Shown: positions 1-9,118, counted from the first letter of the stretch. The stretch: 64,000 nt of DNA from [Clostridium] scindens ATCC 35704 (GCF_004295125.1 NZ_CP036170.1:3102501-3166500), one strand, 5' to 3'. The notes: a model not told the origin generated them from the letters alone. Program-made: numbers and translations.

Positions 1-508
1 CTCCATCATCGTAAGCGTCAAGCCCGTTGGGCGTCACAAAATATGTATCCTTGCATCCGATTTCCTCCGCCTTCTGGTTCATCAGTCCTGCAAATGCCTC
101 CACGGAGCCTGCGATTCCTTCCGCAACCACTACTGCGCTGTCGTTGTGGGATTCCAGCATCAGGGAATACAGAATATCCTTCAGATAGTACTCTTCTTTT
201 CCCCTGACCCCCAGCCTGACTTTGGGCTGGCTGGCCGCATAATCGGAGGCCGCCACGATCTGTCCCTCTTCCATATTCTCCAGGGCCATTATGCACGTCA
301 TTATCTTTGTCGTGCTGGCCATAGGCTTTGCCTCGTTTTCATTCTTTCCAAATAAAACACGCCCACTGTCAGCATCCATCAATACTGCTGACTGGGCGTA
401 CAGATTATCCGGCTCGTCCGCGGCATCCGACTCTTTCGCCTGGGCGCTAAAAGGCTGGATCAACAAAATACAAGCAAGGAGAATTCCTAATAATCGGTTC
501 TTTCTCAT
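1..508 (-). CDS. D-alanyl-D-alanine carboxypeptidase, N-terminal part (runs off the window)
   Basis: A penicillin-binding serine carboxypeptidase of the DacF/PBP5 type, which trims the terminal D-Ala from peptidoglycan stem peptides outside the membrane. The reading frame is open to base 1, so only about 169 residues are visible. Residues 1-24 form a signal peptide starting MRKNRLLGILL. The active-site tetrad STTK is at about 65-68 and the second motif SHN at about 120-122; the KTG motif must lie beyond the window. An in-frame ATG four codons upstream (base 520) is possible, and neither start has a strong ribosome binding site. It follows scpB after 70 nt, an arrangement also found in Bacillus (scpAB then a dac gene). 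The window has a second, complete paralogue at 2995-4302. Confidence 0.9.
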   Translation of the reverse strand, partial: MRKNRLLGILLACILLIQPFSAQAKESDAADEPDNLYAQSAVLMDADSGRVLFGKNENEAKPMASTTKIMTCIMALENMEEGQIVAASDYAASQPKVRLGVRGKEEYYLKDILYSLMLESHNDSAVVVAEGIAGSVEAFAGLMNQKAEEIGCKDTYFVTPNGLDAYDDG

Positions 509-578
509 CTGCCACACCATACATCACCATGTTATTGCAATATATGTAGGCCGGGTTAAGACTATTCTTAAAGAAGTA

Positions 579-1157
579 TCAGATATCCAATTTTAACTGG
601 ATCTCTTCTTCCGCCTCTTCCTTAAAACTTTCCATCTGCTCAGGATTCAGGCTTGGCAGATCCTCTACCGACTGGATGCTGAACCTTCGAAGGAACTCTT
701 CCGTCGTGCCAAACAAGATCGGCTTGCCAGGAGCCTCCATCCTGCCTTTCTCGCACACCAGGTTATACTCCACCAGCTTGTTAACGGCATGGTCTGATTT
801 CACGCCCCGGATCTTCTCGATCTCCAGTTTCGTAACTGGCTGCTTATAGGCGATAATGGACAGCGTCTCCAGCAGGACGTCTGTCAGCACGTACTTCTTG
901 GGCTGCTTCGCCACCCGGATCAGATACTCGTACATCTGCGTCTTCGTACACATCTGAAACGCATCTTCAAGTTCGATAATCCTGACGCCCCTGTCTTCTG
1001 CCTCATACTTGTCCATCATTCTATGTATGATCTTTCTGGTCGTCTCTTCGTCATGCTCGATAGCGGCCGCAATCTTATTCAGTTCCACCGACTCGCCCAT
1101 GGTGAAAAGAATCGCCTCTATCACGCCTTCTAATTTGTTGATTTCCACTTCTTCCAT
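579..1157 (-). CDS. scpB: Segregation and condensation protein B
   Basis: ScpB forms the SMC-ScpA-ScpB condensin that organises and segregates the chromosome. It contributes two winged-helix domains and dimerises on the kleisin ScpA. The 192-residue product matches the usual length, and the family stretch LETLSIIAYKQPVTKLEIE is present. I chose the ATG at 1157 (protein MEEVEINKLEG) because GGGAAAGG lies four bases upstream. An in-frame GTG at 1184 would overlap the end of scpA and add nine residues. The gene is co-directional with scpA and almost certainly translated from the same mRNA. The C-terminus is acidic (EEAEEEIQLKLDI). Confidence 0.95.
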   Translation of the reverse strand: MEEVEINKLEGVIEAILFTMGESVELNKIAAAIEHDEETTRKIIHRMMDKYEAEDRGVRIIELEDAFQMCTKTQMYEYLIRVAKQPKKYVLTDVLLETLSIIAYKQPVTKLEIEKIRGVKSDHAVNKLVEYNLVCEKGRMEAPGKPILFGTTEEFLRRFSIQSVEDLPSLNPEQMESFKEEAEEEIQLKLDI

Positions 1158-1173
1158 ACTACCTTTCCCACAC

Positions 1174-1923
1174 TTAAGATTCACGTTTCGGCAGAATCAT
1201 AATATCATCAAATGGCTGTTCCTGCCGGATCATGATCACGCCTTCCTTCATTAACTGCAAAATGGCAAGGAACGTTACCACGATCTGCGTTTTGGAACTC
1301 TGCTTCTTCAGCAGTTCCCGGAAACTGAATCTGCCATGGCTTTTCGCATATTCCGTGACATAATCAAGCTTATCCGGTAATGTGACTTCTTCCTTTTCAA
1401 TCTTGCCAAATTTGCTGCGGACAGGGTCGATCTTATCCACCTGCTTCTTCATCACATCCTTAAAGATGCGGTTCAGTTTGGAAAGGGTCAGATCCCCCAG
1501 CAGGGCATCCAGATCTACCGGCTCTACATAGCCCAGCACTTCCTGTGGAATCGTAGGCGCCTTATACATCACCTGCTCGCCCTCTACCTGCCTGTCCCGC
1601 AGTTCATAGGACATATACTTGTACATCTTGTACTCCAGCAGCTGCTCCACCAGTTCCTGCCTGGGATCCTCTTCTTCTCCCTCCTCATTGACTTCCTTCG
1701 GAAGAAGCATTCTGCATTTAATATCCAGAAGTGTCGCAGCCATCACAAGAAACTCGCTCATGATGTTCAAATCTTCCTTGTCCATGGCCTTGATGTAGTC
1801 CATATACTGGCTCGTGATCTCCACAATCGGAATATCATAGATATCGATCTTATTTTTATCTATCAAATGTAGAAGCAGGTCCAGCGGTCCTTCGAAGACC
1901 TGCAGTTTTACCGGAATTCCCAT
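1174..1923 (-). CDS. scpA: Segregation and condensation protein A (kleisin)
   Basis: ScpA is the kleisin subunit that bridges the SMC heads and recruits ScpB. The 249-residue protein begins with the family-typical N-terminus (GIPVKLQVFEGPLDLLLHL), which binds the SMC neck. The acidic middle (about residues 85-100) is the flexible linker, and the C-terminal winged helix ends in the stretch ILQLMKEGVI. The start ATG at 1923 has GAGGG six bases upstream. The stop overlaps the possible GTG start of scpB, so the two are probably translationally coupled. A good housekeeping promoter lies at 1966-1994. Confidence 0.95.
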   Translation of the reverse strand: MGIPVKLQVFEGPLDLLLHLIDKNKIDIYDIPIVEITSQYMDYIKAMDKEDLNIMSEFLVMAATLLDIKCRMLLPKEVNEEGEEEDPRQELVEQLLEYKMYKYMSYELRDRQVEGEQVMYKAPTIPQEVLGYVEPVDLDALLGDLTLSKLNRIFKDVMKKQVDKIDPVRSKFGKIEKEEVTLPDKLDYVTEYAKSHGRFSFRELLKKQSSKTQIVVTFLAILQLMKEGVIMIRQEQPFDDIMILPKRES

Positions 1924-1965
1924 AGATATCCCTCACACCCTATCTTTTATCGTCACAATTGTATT

Positions 1966-1994
1966 ATTATACAGGATTTTCCTTCTTTTCACAA
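1966..1994 (-). promoter_or_regulatory. Promoter for scpA-scpB
   Basis: On the minus strand, -35 TTGTGA (1989-1994) and -10 TATAAT (1966-1971) are separated by 17 bp. It sits between the metallophosphoesterase stop (1998) and the scpA start (1923). Read by eye against the sigma-A consensus. Confidence 0.7.
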
Positions 1995-1997
1995 GTT

Positions 1998-2861
1998 TTA
2001 ATCCTCATTCAGCACAAGAACTACCATTTCCGCCGGATTTAACAGACGGATGGGGACGGAGTGGGCGCCTAAGCCCTTGCTTACGACAACCGTAGCATCC
2101 TCTTCCCTGTATATGTCTCCCGAATATTTGGGAAACAAGGTGAGGTCCGGAGCAATCACGCCGCCGATTCCCGGAATCCTTACGATTCCGCCATGGAGAT
2201 GTCCGGAAAGTATCAGATCTGCTCCCCATTTCCTGTATGCCTCCACATAGGCAGGATTATGGGCCAGCAGTATCTGGTAGGAGGAATCCGCCGCCCCTAC
2301 CCTGGACTCGATCTCTTCTTCTTCCATCGGCCGCCTTCCAAACTTTCTGTAGCCGTCAAGTCCGATCTCAAGTCCGGTAATGCAGATGCCGGCGCCATCC
2401 CATGGAATCCTTACGGACTCATTTTCAAGAAATACGATCCCCGCGCTGCAAAGCCGGCTCTGATAGTCCTTATAGGACTGGCTATATGCTTCTGGCCTTT
2501 CTTTTAACTTCTGCTCATGGTTTCCATTGGCATAGTATACCTTGCAGATGGACGGAAGGCGGCAAAGAAAGCGAAGCGTGTCTTCATAGGAATTTCCGTC
2601 CTTTCTTACCAGCATGTCCCCGCCAATCAGGATCAGATCCGGCCGGGCGCTGATAATTGCCTGAAACAGCCTCCCATTCTCCTCTCCATAACTGTAGTTA
2701 TGCAGATCGCTCAAGAATACGATCCGCTTCTCTTCCTGTAGCCCCATTAACTTAGGGGATGCAATTTTATATACCGTTGTTCTGAATCCATGCAGTTCCC
2801 GGATATTCTCAACGATCATTCCCAAGATGATGATTACAATAGCAATGATTAGAATATTCAA
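1998..2861 (-). CDS. Membrane-anchored metallophosphoesterase
   Basis: A calcineurin-like phosphoesterase of the YkuE type, with an N-terminal membrane anchor (hydrophobic residues about 2-20) and an outward or membrane-facing catalytic domain. Metal-ligand motifs appear in order: SDLHN, GGDML, GNHEQ and GHLHGG. The substrate is not evident; YkuE-type enzymes are linked to lipid or cell-envelope phosphates. I chose a TTG start at 2861 (protein begins LNILIIAIVIII) because AAAGGAG stands eight bases upstream. The ATG at 2897 gives 12 extra polar residues and has no convincing ribosome binding site. The gene is transcribed alone from the promoter at 2922-2950. Confidence 0.85.
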   Translation of the reverse strand: MNILIIAIVIIILGMIVENIRELHGFRTTVYKIASPKLMGLQEEKRIVFLSDLHNYSYGEENGRLFQAIISARPDLILIGGDMLVRKDGNSYEDTLRFLCRLPSICKVYYANGNHEQKLKERPEAYSQSYKDYQSRLCSAGIVFLENESVRIPWDGAGICITGLEIGLDGYRKFGRRPMEEEEIESRVGAADSSYQILLAHNPAYVEAYRKWGADLILSGHLHGGIVRIPGIGGVIAPDLTLFPKYSGDIYREEDATVVVSKGLGAHSVPIRLLNPAEMVVLVLNED

Positions 2862-2921
2862 CCTATCTTCTCCTTTAACTCCCGAAGCGGCCACCATCCT
2901 TACGGCATGTCCGCCTTAATC

Positions 2922-2950
2922 ATTATATAATTAATCTTTGGAATTTGCAA
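2922..2950 (-). promoter_or_regulatory. Promoter for the metallophosphoesterase gene
   Basis: Minus-strand -35 TTGCAA (2945-2950) and -10 TATAAT (2922-2927) with a 17-bp spacer, about 60 nt upstream of the TTG start at 2861. Confidence 0.7.
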
Positions 2951-2970
2951 TCTTCTATATGGACAGCAAA

Positions 2971-2992
2971 GATAGGGGGATAGCCCCCTATC
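2971..2992 (-). terminator. Terminator after the D,D-carboxypeptidase gene
   Basis: A perfect 9-bp stem, GATAGGGGG / CCCCCTATC, with a four-base loop starts just after the stop codon of the 2995-4302 gene. The T-run that follows on the minus strand is short (TTTG). Confidence 0.6.
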
Positions 2993-2994
2993 TT

Positions 2995-4302
2995 CTACAG
3001 CAGGAATTTTTTGACGGTGTCGCCCATCGCGCTTTTATAACTGATCTCATCCACCGATTCAGCAGCCACGATGTCTATGCTGCCGATCTCTTTTCCACTT
3101 AAGAAATATTTTGCTTTTCCCACCTTGTCGCCTTTCTTCACGGGTGCCTTGATCTTCTTGTTCAAGGCCTCTTTACGCTCAATGGTCTTAAGGTCCGCTC
3201 CAGTAATGTCTACATAGGCAAAGGGCGTCTTCTGCCGTACCTTTACCGTCTCCGCTACCCCCCGTGATACTTTTGCAGGCTGAATGGATTTTGCCTTCTC
3301 TTCCTCATACTTATTGCATTTCCCAAACCCGTAATTGAGCAGCGTGGTAGCGTCCGTAAACCGCTGCTTGTGATCCGGAGCCGCCATAATTACTGCGATC
3401 AATTCCATCCCGTCTTTCTTGGCGGTTGCTGACACGCAGTATTTGGCCTTATCCGTGGAACCTGTTTTCAGGCCGGTAGCATATTCATACTGCCTTACCA
3501 GCTTGTTCGTGTTAGTCAGGCCGAACTCTGTGGTTCCTTTTTTCGTCGTATGCGTGATATTCTCCATCCATATCATAGAGTAGTCGTGAATCTGCGGATA
3601 TGTAGTGATCAATTCTCTTGACATCAGCGCTATGTCGCGGGCAGTGGTCAGATGTCCATCCGTATCCAGCCCATTGCAGTTTACGAAATGCGTATTTTCC
3701 ATTCCCAGGCCTTTCGCCCTCTGATTCATCTGCTTTACAAATTCTTCTTCATTGCCGCAGATGTACTCGGCCATTGCCACGCAGGCATCATTTGCGCTGG
3801 CAACGGCGATGCATTTGATCATCGTATCTACCGTCTGCGTCTCACCCGGTTCCAGGAACACCTGGGAGCCTCCCATGGAGGCGGCATATTCGGATGTGGA
3901 GACTTCATCTTTCAGGCTGATCTTTCCGGAATCCAGAGCGTCAAAGATCAGAAGCAGCGTCATGATCTTGGTCACGCTGGCCGGAGGTCTCTGCTCATCT
4001 GCATCCTTTTCATATATGATCTGACCGGTGGACGCTTCCATCAGGATTGCGGATGGAGCGCCGACCTGGGGGCCAGCCTCATTCCCTGTGCTGCCGGCGG
4101 CCTGCCCCCCGGCAGAGTCTTTGGTATCGGCGGCCTCCTGCCCTTCGGCGGGTTCCTGCGTATTGGAGTTCTTTTGCGTTTCATCGTTATCTTCTGCTTC
4201 CCCCTGTGCATCCGTATACAGGACTGGTTCCTTGACCGGCATTGCAAATACGGGCTGTACACAGAGCAAGGCGCTTAAAATTGCTGCCAGAATCTGTTTC
4301 AT
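2995..4302 (-). CDS. D-alanyl-D-alanine carboxypeptidase (DacF/PBP5 type)
   Basis: A secreted, membrane-anchored peptidoglycan carboxypeptidase of 435 residues. A signal peptide (1-20) is followed by an acidic Gln/Glu/Ala-rich linker (about 28-82), then the serine transpeptidase-like domain with SVTK (109-112), SAN (169-171) and KTG (279-281). A PBP5-type C-terminal beta domain follows. The catalytic residues are intact, so it should be active. The ATG at 4302 was chosen because AGGAG lies seven bases upstream and a signal peptide follows directly; an open frame extends 53 codons further up but looks non-coding. The long linker is unusual for DacF and probably spaces the enzyme from the export site. 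It is paralogous to the gene at 1-508. Confidence 0.93.
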   Translation of the reverse strand: MKQILAAILSALLCVQPVFAMPVKEPVLYTDAQGEAEDNDETQKNSNTQEPAEGQEAADTKDSAGGQAAGSTGNEAGPQVGAPSAILMEASTGQIIYEKDADEQRPPASVTKIMTLLLIFDALDSGKISLKDEVSTSEYAASMGGSQVFLEPGETQTVDTMIKCIAVASANDACVAMAEYICGNEEEFVKQMNQRAKGLGMENTHFVNCNGLDTDGHLTTARDIALMSRELITTYPQIHDYSMIWMENITHTTKKGTTEFGLTNTNKLVRQYEYATGLKTGSTDKAKYCVSATAKKDGMELIAVIMAAPDHKQRFTDATTLLNYGFGKCNKYEEEKAKSIQPAKVSRGVAETVKVRQKTPFAYVDITGADLKTIERKEALNKKIKAPVKKGDKVGKAKYFLSGKEIGSIDIVAAESVDEISYKSAMGDTVKKFLL

Positions 4303-4330
4303 GCGACAACTCCTCGTAGGTATCAATCTA

Positions 4331-4359
4331 TTATTACCATTGTAATGGGCAGCCTCCAA
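4331..4359 (-). promoter_or_regulatory. Probable promoter for the D,D-carboxypeptidase gene
   Basis: Minus strand -35 TTGGAG (4354-4359), 17-bp spacer, -10 TAATAA (4331-4336). Both hexamers are imperfect. Confidence 0.45.
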
Positions 4360-4451
4360 AAATATGCCAATAGTCGAAGAAGTAATTCCATAAATCGGCA
4401 AAAAGGGTTCGCCAACCTGGCTTCCATCCAGATATTGAAGTCTGCATATAG

Positions 4452-4498
4452 AAAAAAGCACCCGACAGGTCTTATTTCATCCTGCCTGGTGCTTTTTC
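4452..4498 (-). terminator. Terminator after the SASP gene
   Basis: A long hairpin pairs AAAGCACC with GGTGCTTT and CAGG with CCTG around an 11-nt loop. It is followed on the minus strand by a T-run, and the plus-strand copy is also T-rich, so it may work both ways. Confidence 0.8.
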
Positions 4499-4528
4499 TA
4501 ATCAGTTGTTGCTAAAATATGATCCTGC

Positions 4529-4741
4529 TTATTTGCCAGCCATCTGTTTCTCTTGCTGTTCGATCATTTTCTTAACCATATATCCGCCGACAGAACCATT
4601 CTGTCTAGATGTCAGGTCTCCGTTGTATCCGTCTGTTAACGGTACTCCTAATTCGTTTGCAACCTCATATTTGAATTTGTCCAATGCACCCTTTGCTTCA
4701 GGTACGGCTGCTCTGTTTGATGAACGACTTGCCATTGTCAT
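4529..4741 (-). CDS. Alpha/beta-type small acid-soluble spore protein
   Basis: A 70-residue SASP that coats DNA in the forespore and protects it from UV and heat, then is degraded by the GPR protease at germination. The family core is clear: KFKYEVANELGV around the protease site and GYNGDLTSRQNGSVGGYMVK in the DNA-binding part. Two starts two codons apart are possible (4741 and 4735) and share AAGGAGG; spacing favours the second slightly. The gene stands alone between recG and a carboxypeptidase gene, with its own terminator. It shows directly that the organism forms endospores. Expression is expected under a forespore sigma factor, but I could not fix a convincing promoter. Confidence 0.96.
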   Translation of the reverse strand: MTMASRSSNRAAVPEAKGALDKFKYEVANELGVPLTDGYNGDLTSRQNGSVGGYMVKKMIEQQEKQMAGK

Positions 4742-4805
4742 ACTCCTCCTTCTTGTAACTTTGTAACTTTTTGCTTTGTTGTTACAACCATAGTATATGG
4801 AGGAA

Positions 4806-6836
4806 TCAGATTATTACACTAGAAGTTCCTTCATGTTTTGGAAGATTTTTCAACCAGCCGTTTTCATCATTTAAAAGCAGATCCGCGGCCTCATTTGCCA
4901 TTTGGAGCACCTTCGCATCCTGGAATACGTCGCCCAGCTTAAAGTCCATCATGCCGCTTTGGCGGATTCCAAAGAGATCTCCCGGGCCGCGCAGCCTCAA
5001 GTCTTCGCTGGCAATCTTGAAACCGTCGTTGGATTCATTCAGGATATTCAGCCGTTCTCTGGTTTCTTTTGCCTTGGAGCCGCTCATGAAGATACAGTAG
5101 GACTGATGCTTTCCTCTTCCCACCCGGCCTCTTAGCTGATGAAGCTGGGCCAGTCCGAACCGCTCGGCATTCTCGATCATCATGACCGTGGCATTGGGCA
5201 CATCGATTCCTACCTCGATCACCGTGGTAGATACCAGTATCTGTATCTCGCAGCGTCCGAACCGCTCCATGATATCATCCTTCTCGGCCTGCCGCATCCT
5301 CCCATGGAGACAGGAAACTACGATGCCTTTTCCCATCTCTTCCTGCAGCATGGCCGCATAGTCCAATACATTCTCCACTTCCAGCTGCTCGCTTTCTTCC
5401 ACCATCGGACAGATCACATAGCATTGCCTGCCTTCTCCTACCTGCTTTTTCATAAACGCATAGGCCGTCTTCCGGTAACCGGTTTCCACCACGCAGTTCT
5501 TGATCGGCAGACGGTTTGCCGGAAGTTCGTCAATCACGGAGATGTCCAAGTCGCCATATAGGATGATCGCCAGCGTTCTGGGGATTGGCGTCGCGCTCAT
5601 GACCAGCACATGGGGCATTCCGCCTTTCCTTGCAAACGCCTCCCTTTGCTTGACTCCGAACCGATGCTGCTCATCCGTGACTACCAGCGCCAGGCAATCA
5701 TAATAGACCCGATCCTGGATCAGCGCGTGGGTTCCTATGATGATCCTGGCATATCCGCATTCGATCCGATCATAGGCTCGTCTCTTTTCTTTTGCCGTCA
5801 TGGATCCGGTGAGAAGTTCTACTTTAATCTTTATCCCGTATTCTTCCAGCAGCCGGGTAATCGAATCATAGTGCTGCCGTGCCAGGACTTCCGTCGGCGC
5901 CATCATGGCTCCCTGATATCCATTTAGCGCAACGCTGATAAGAGCCAGTACCGCCACGATCGTCTTCCCGGATCCTACATCTCCTTGTACCAGCCTTGAC
6001 ATGGCGGTATCTGATGCCATGTCATGGGCAATCTCATCCCATACTTTCTTCTGGGCTTTCGTAAGCTCATATGGCAGCCTTCCAATCAATTCATCCACTT
6101 CCGGCTTCCTTTGGACAATGTATTCATTCTCTATCCTTTCATTTTTATCCTTCATCTTTCGGATAGACAGGATGAACTCTAAGAATTCCTCGAATACAAG
6201 CCGCTCCCTGGCATGATAGAACACTTCCTTGTCCTCCGGGAAATGAATGCCCCGGATGGCATAGTTATATTCAGCAAGCCCATACTTGAGACGAAGCTCG
6301 TCCGGAAGCGTTTCACGGGTCAGGTCCAGCTGGGACAGCGCCTGATGCATAGCCTTGGCCACCACATTGTTGGACAGGCCTGCAGTCAGCCCATAGACCG
6401 GCTGCAGCGTGTGAATCTTCTCCTCATACTTCCCGGCCGGATAGAAGATTTCCGGGTGCTCCATCGCAAGGCCGCCCTTGCGGCTTGTAACCCTGCCTCT
6501 AAGTATGATCTTTCCGCCCCCCGCGAGCGTGTTCCGCAGAAAAGGCATCCGAAACCAGACTGCCTTGATGGTACCGGTCAGATCTTTGACATGGATGGTC
6601 GTCACCTGCATATTACGGTTTCCCGATACCTGGACTCTTCCGAAGATAGCCCCGGCCACCGTCTGGACCTTTCCTTCCTCCACTTCGCTGATCGGTACAG
6701 GATCTTCATAGACATCATAGCCTCTGGGATAATACCTGATTAAGTCTCCCACCGTAGAGACTCCTACCTTTTCAAATAGTTTCTGGGTCTTTTCGCCTAT
6801 TCCTTTTAATTCTTTTATGCTTGTGTTTTCTATCAT
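4806..6836 (-). CDS. recG: ATP-dependent DNA helicase RecG
   Basis: RecG is a monomeric helicase that remodels stalled forks and Holliday junctions. The 676-residue protein has the normal layout: N-terminal helix-hairpin and wedge/OB domain (about 50-150), helicase motor 1 with Walker A GDVGSGKT and the box DEQHRFG, motor 2 with the arginine-rich QLRGRVGRG motif, and a short C-terminal TRG-like region. The ATG at 6836 (MIENTSIKELKGIGEKT) was preferred to one 16 codons upstream because GGAG lies five bases before it. It lies downstream of asp23-fakA, the usual Firmicute order, but about 106 nt separate it from fakA, so a separate promoter is possible. Confidence 0.97.
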   Translation of the reverse strand: MIENTSIKELKGIGEKTQKLFEKVGVSTVGDLIRYYPRGYDVYEDPVPISEVEEGKVQTVAGAIFGRVQVSGNRNMQVTTIHVKDLTGTIKAVWFRMPFLRNTLAGGGKIILRGRVTSRKGGLAMEHPEIFYPAGKYEEKIHTLQPVYGLTAGLSNNVVAKAMHQALSQLDLTRETLPDELRLKYGLAEYNYAIRGIHFPEDKEVFYHARERLVFEEFLEFILSIRKMKDKNERIENEYIVQRKPEVDELIGRLPYELTKAQKKVWDEIAHDMASDTAMSRLVQGDVGSGKTIVAVLALISVALNGYQGAMMAPTEVLARQHYDSITRLLEEYGIKIKVELLTGSMTAKEKRRAYDRIECGYARIIIGTHALIQDRVYYDCLALVVTDEQHRFGVKQREAFARKGGMPHVLVMSATPIPRTLAIILYGDLDISVIDELPANRLPIKNCVVETGYRKTAYAFMKKQVGEGRQCYVICPMVEESEQLEVENVLDYAAMLQEEMGKGIVVSCLHGRMRQAEKDDIMERFGRCEIQILVSTTVIEVGIDVPNATVMMIENAERFGLAQLHQLRGRVGRGKHQSYCIFMSGSKAKETRERLNILNESNDGFKIASEDLRLRGPGDLFGIRQSGMMDFKLGDVFQDAKVLQMANEAADLLLNDENGWLKNLPKHEGTSSVII

Positions 6837-6942
6837 ATCCGCTCCATCATAAAAAGAAGCCAGCCCCCCGCTCCAAAGGGACAATACCCTATGGCCTTAA
6901 GAGGTCTGGCCCTATCTTATATTCTGCCTGAAAATAATTCGT

Positions 6943-8625
6943 TTATTCAACCGCCAGCACATAATAGTAGATCGGCTGGCCTCCAAAATGGGCATCCACG
7001 TCTACGTCAGGATACAGGCTCTCCACTTCTTCGGTAAATCTCTGCGCGTCCTCTTCCCTTACTTCTTCTCCGTAGTAAAGGCTGATGAGTTCTGAATCCT
7101 CGTCTACCAGCTGGGACAGCATCTCCTTCGTCGTCTCTTCGATTCCCTTGCCCACTGCCAGAATGCCGCTGTCGCCGATGCCCATGATATCTCCCTCATG
7201 GATCTCCTTGTCGTCAATCTTCGTATCCCTGACAGCATAAGTCACCTGCCCGGATTTGACATTCTTGATCTCTTCCAGCATCGTCTCTTCATTCGTCTTT
7301 GCATCCGCATCCGGAACAAAATTAATAATCGCAGTAATTCCCTGAGGAACCGTCTTGGTTGGAATGACGATAATCTCCTTGTCCTTCACGAGCGCCTTTG
7401 CCTGATTCGCAGCAAGTACGATATTCTTGTTGTTAGGCAGGATGAAAATACTGTCGGCATTCACCTGATCAATGGCATTGAGCATATCCTCGGTACTCGG
7501 ATTCATAGTCTGCCCGCCCTCGATAATATAGTCTGCGCCTAATTCCTTGAATATCTCATTCAACCCTTCTCCGATGGAGACCGTGATGAATCCCATCGCT
7601 TTTCTCGGCTCATCAGGCTTCTTCGGCGTTTCCTTTGCCGCGTCCTGCGCTGCCAGTTTTTCTGCGTCCTTAATCAATTTTTCCTGATGCTCTTCCCGCA
7701 TATTGTCTATCTTCATGCGGGACAGCTGGCCGAATGTCAGGGCCTTCTGGATCGCAAGCCCCGGATCATTGGTGTGCACATGCACCTTTACCACGTCATC
7801 ATCCGCTACGCAGACGATGGAATCACCGATGGAGCTTAAGTATGCCTTGAACTCCTGCTCATTGTCTTCCGTAAATTCCTTCTCTGTCAGAATAATGAAT
7901 TCTGTACAGTAGCCAAACTTGATATCTACCGGCTCCTGTGAATTGATCTTCACTGCTCCCGCAGATGCTGACGCATTCTTTGGCGCAATGGCGCTGTAGT
8001 CAATCTCCTTGCCCTGGAAGGCATCGTATGCGCCTTTAATTACTTCAAGAAGTCCCTGGCCGCCGGAATCCACTACCCCCGCTTCCTTCAGTACCGGAAG
8101 CATATCCGGAGTCTTCTCAAGCACCGCCTTAGCATGCTCGATGACTGCAGGGATGAACTCTTCCAAGTCTTCCGTCTCCCCTGCCATCTCCGCCGCTTTT
8201 TCAGCAATTCCGCTGGCAACGGTAAGGATGGTTCCCTCCTTTGGCTTCATGACTGCCTTATAAGCCGTATCTCTTGCCCTGGCGCAGGCAGCTGCTAATG
8301 ACAGCACGTCTATCTCTTTCTCTTCACGGATCGACTTGGTGAATCCTCTGAGCAGCTGGGATAGGATTACGCCCGAATTCCCTCGTGCCCCGCGCAGGGA
8401 GCCTGATGATATGGCCTTCGCCAAATCCTTCATGTCCGGCTTCTCAAGCGCCATCACTTCCTTCGCCGCTGATATGATCGTCAGAGACATATTGGTTCCC
8501 GTATCCCCGTCTGGTACGGGGAATACATTTAATTCATTGATAAATTCCTTCTGTGCTTCGATATTCTGCGCGCCTGCCAGAAACATCTTAGCAAGCATAT
8601 CCACATTTATAGTTTTTGTAGCCAC
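6943..8625 (-). CDS. fakA: DAK2/DegV-type fatty acid kinase family protein (FakA/YloV)
   Basis: FakA phosphorylates fatty acids held by FakB proteins so that exogenous fatty acids can enter phospholipid synthesis. The 560-residue protein has the nucleotide-binding DAK2 domain at its N-terminus, with PDGDTGTNM (about 38-46) supplying metal-binding aspartates and GARGNSGVILSQLLRG following. A linker rich in Lys and Glu (about 325-345) leads to a middle/C-terminal DegV-like part. The length is typical. It follows an Asp23-family gene by 19 nt, the standard asp23-fakA pair of Firmicutes. The FakB partner is not in the window. The symbol is by family; lipid kinase activity is inferred. Confidence 0.88.
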   Translation of the reverse strand: MATKTINVDMLAKMFLAGAQNIEAQKEFINELNVFPVPDGDTGTNMSLTIISAAKEVMALEKPDMKDLAKAISSGSLRGARGNSGVILSQLLRGFTKSIREEKEIDVLSLAAACARARDTAYKAVMKPKEGTILTVASGIAEKAAEMAGETEDLEEFIPAVIEHAKAVLEKTPDMLPVLKEAGVVDSGGQGLLEVIKGAYDAFQGKEIDYSAIAPKNASASAGAVKINSQEPVDIKFGYCTEFIILTEKEFTEDNEQEFKAYLSSIGDSIVCVADDDVVKVHVHTNDPGLAIQKALTFGQLSRMKIDNMREEHQEKLIKDAEKLAAQDAAKETPKKPDEPRKAMGFITVSIGEGLNEIFKELGADYIIEGGQTMNPSTEDMLNAIDQVNADSIFILPNNKNIVLAANQAKALVKDKEIIVIPTKTVPQGITAIINFVPDADAKTNEETMLEEIKNVKSGQVTYAVRDTKIDDKEIHEGDIMGIGDSGILAVGKGIEETTKEMLSQLVDEDSELISLYYGEEVREEDAQRFTEEVESLYPDVDVDAHFGGQPIYYYVLAVE

Positions 8626-8644
8626 TTTTAATGCTCCTCCTTAA

Positions 8645-9004
8645 CTAATCGATGACTCTGACGCCTTCAATGTAGATATTGATCTTATCTACCGGCATAC
8701 CGGAAAATTCTTCTACCTTATATTTTACGTTACTAATCAGATTCTCAGTAACTGCCGAGATGCTTACGCCATATGCAACAATAATATGGAAGTTAATACT
8801 AATATGATTATCGTCGGATATTCCTACCTGGATTCCTCTTGTCAGGCTTTCTCTCTTTAACAGATGGACAAATCCATCCTTCATATTCACTGCAGCCATG
8901 CCTACGATGCCAAAGCATTCAACGGCTACGGTTCCTGCATATTTTGCAATCACTTCAGGATCAATCGTAATAATGCCAAGATCTGTACTCATACATCCCT
9001 TCAT
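8645..9004 (-). CDS. Asp23/Gls24 family envelope stress protein (YloU type)
   Basis: A 119-residue Asp23-domain protein; relatives in Staphylococcus sit at the membrane through AmaP and respond to alkaline or envelope stress, and YloU pairs with FakA in many Firmicutes. The domain occupies nearly the whole protein, with characteristic stretches TIDPEVIAKYAGTVAVECFG and a valine-rich core IHFHIIV-like segment. GGAGG lies nine bases upstream of the ATG at 9004; MSTDLG at 8992 is an alternative. No transmembrane segment is visible. It is the first gene of the asp23-fakA transcript, driven by the strong promoter at 9067-9095. Confidence 0.9.
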   Translation of the reverse strand: MKGCMSTDLGIITIDPEVIAKYAGTVAVECFGIVGMAAVNMKDGFVHLLKRESLTRGIQVGISDDNHISINFHIIVAYGVSISAVTENLISNVKYKVEEFSGMPVDKINIYIEGVRVID

Positions 9005-9066
9005 ATCTAAAAACCTCCAATTCTTGTATCCTTATTTCCACAATATTAATACATAATAATAAGAGT

Positions 9067-9095
9067 ATTATACTCTGTTTTCCTCTATATTACAA
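9067..9095 (-). promoter_or_regulatory. Promoter for asp23-fakA
   Basis: Minus strand -35 TTGTAA (9090-9095), 17-bp spacer, perfect -10 TATAAT (9067-9072). It lies downstream of the rpmB terminator, so the two transcripts are separate. Confidence 0.8.
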
Positions 9096-9118
9096 CAAAA
9101 AAGCCCTTGTGAGGACAA

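Noticed and set aside
4742-4830. Forespore sigma-G promoter for the SASP gene
   Set aside because: A CATATACTA-like -10 is present near 4790, but no -35 at proper spacing could be fixed.
6837-6942. Terminator or riboswitch between fakA and recG
   Set aside because: Some GGCC repeats pair weakly, but there is no U-tract or conserved core.
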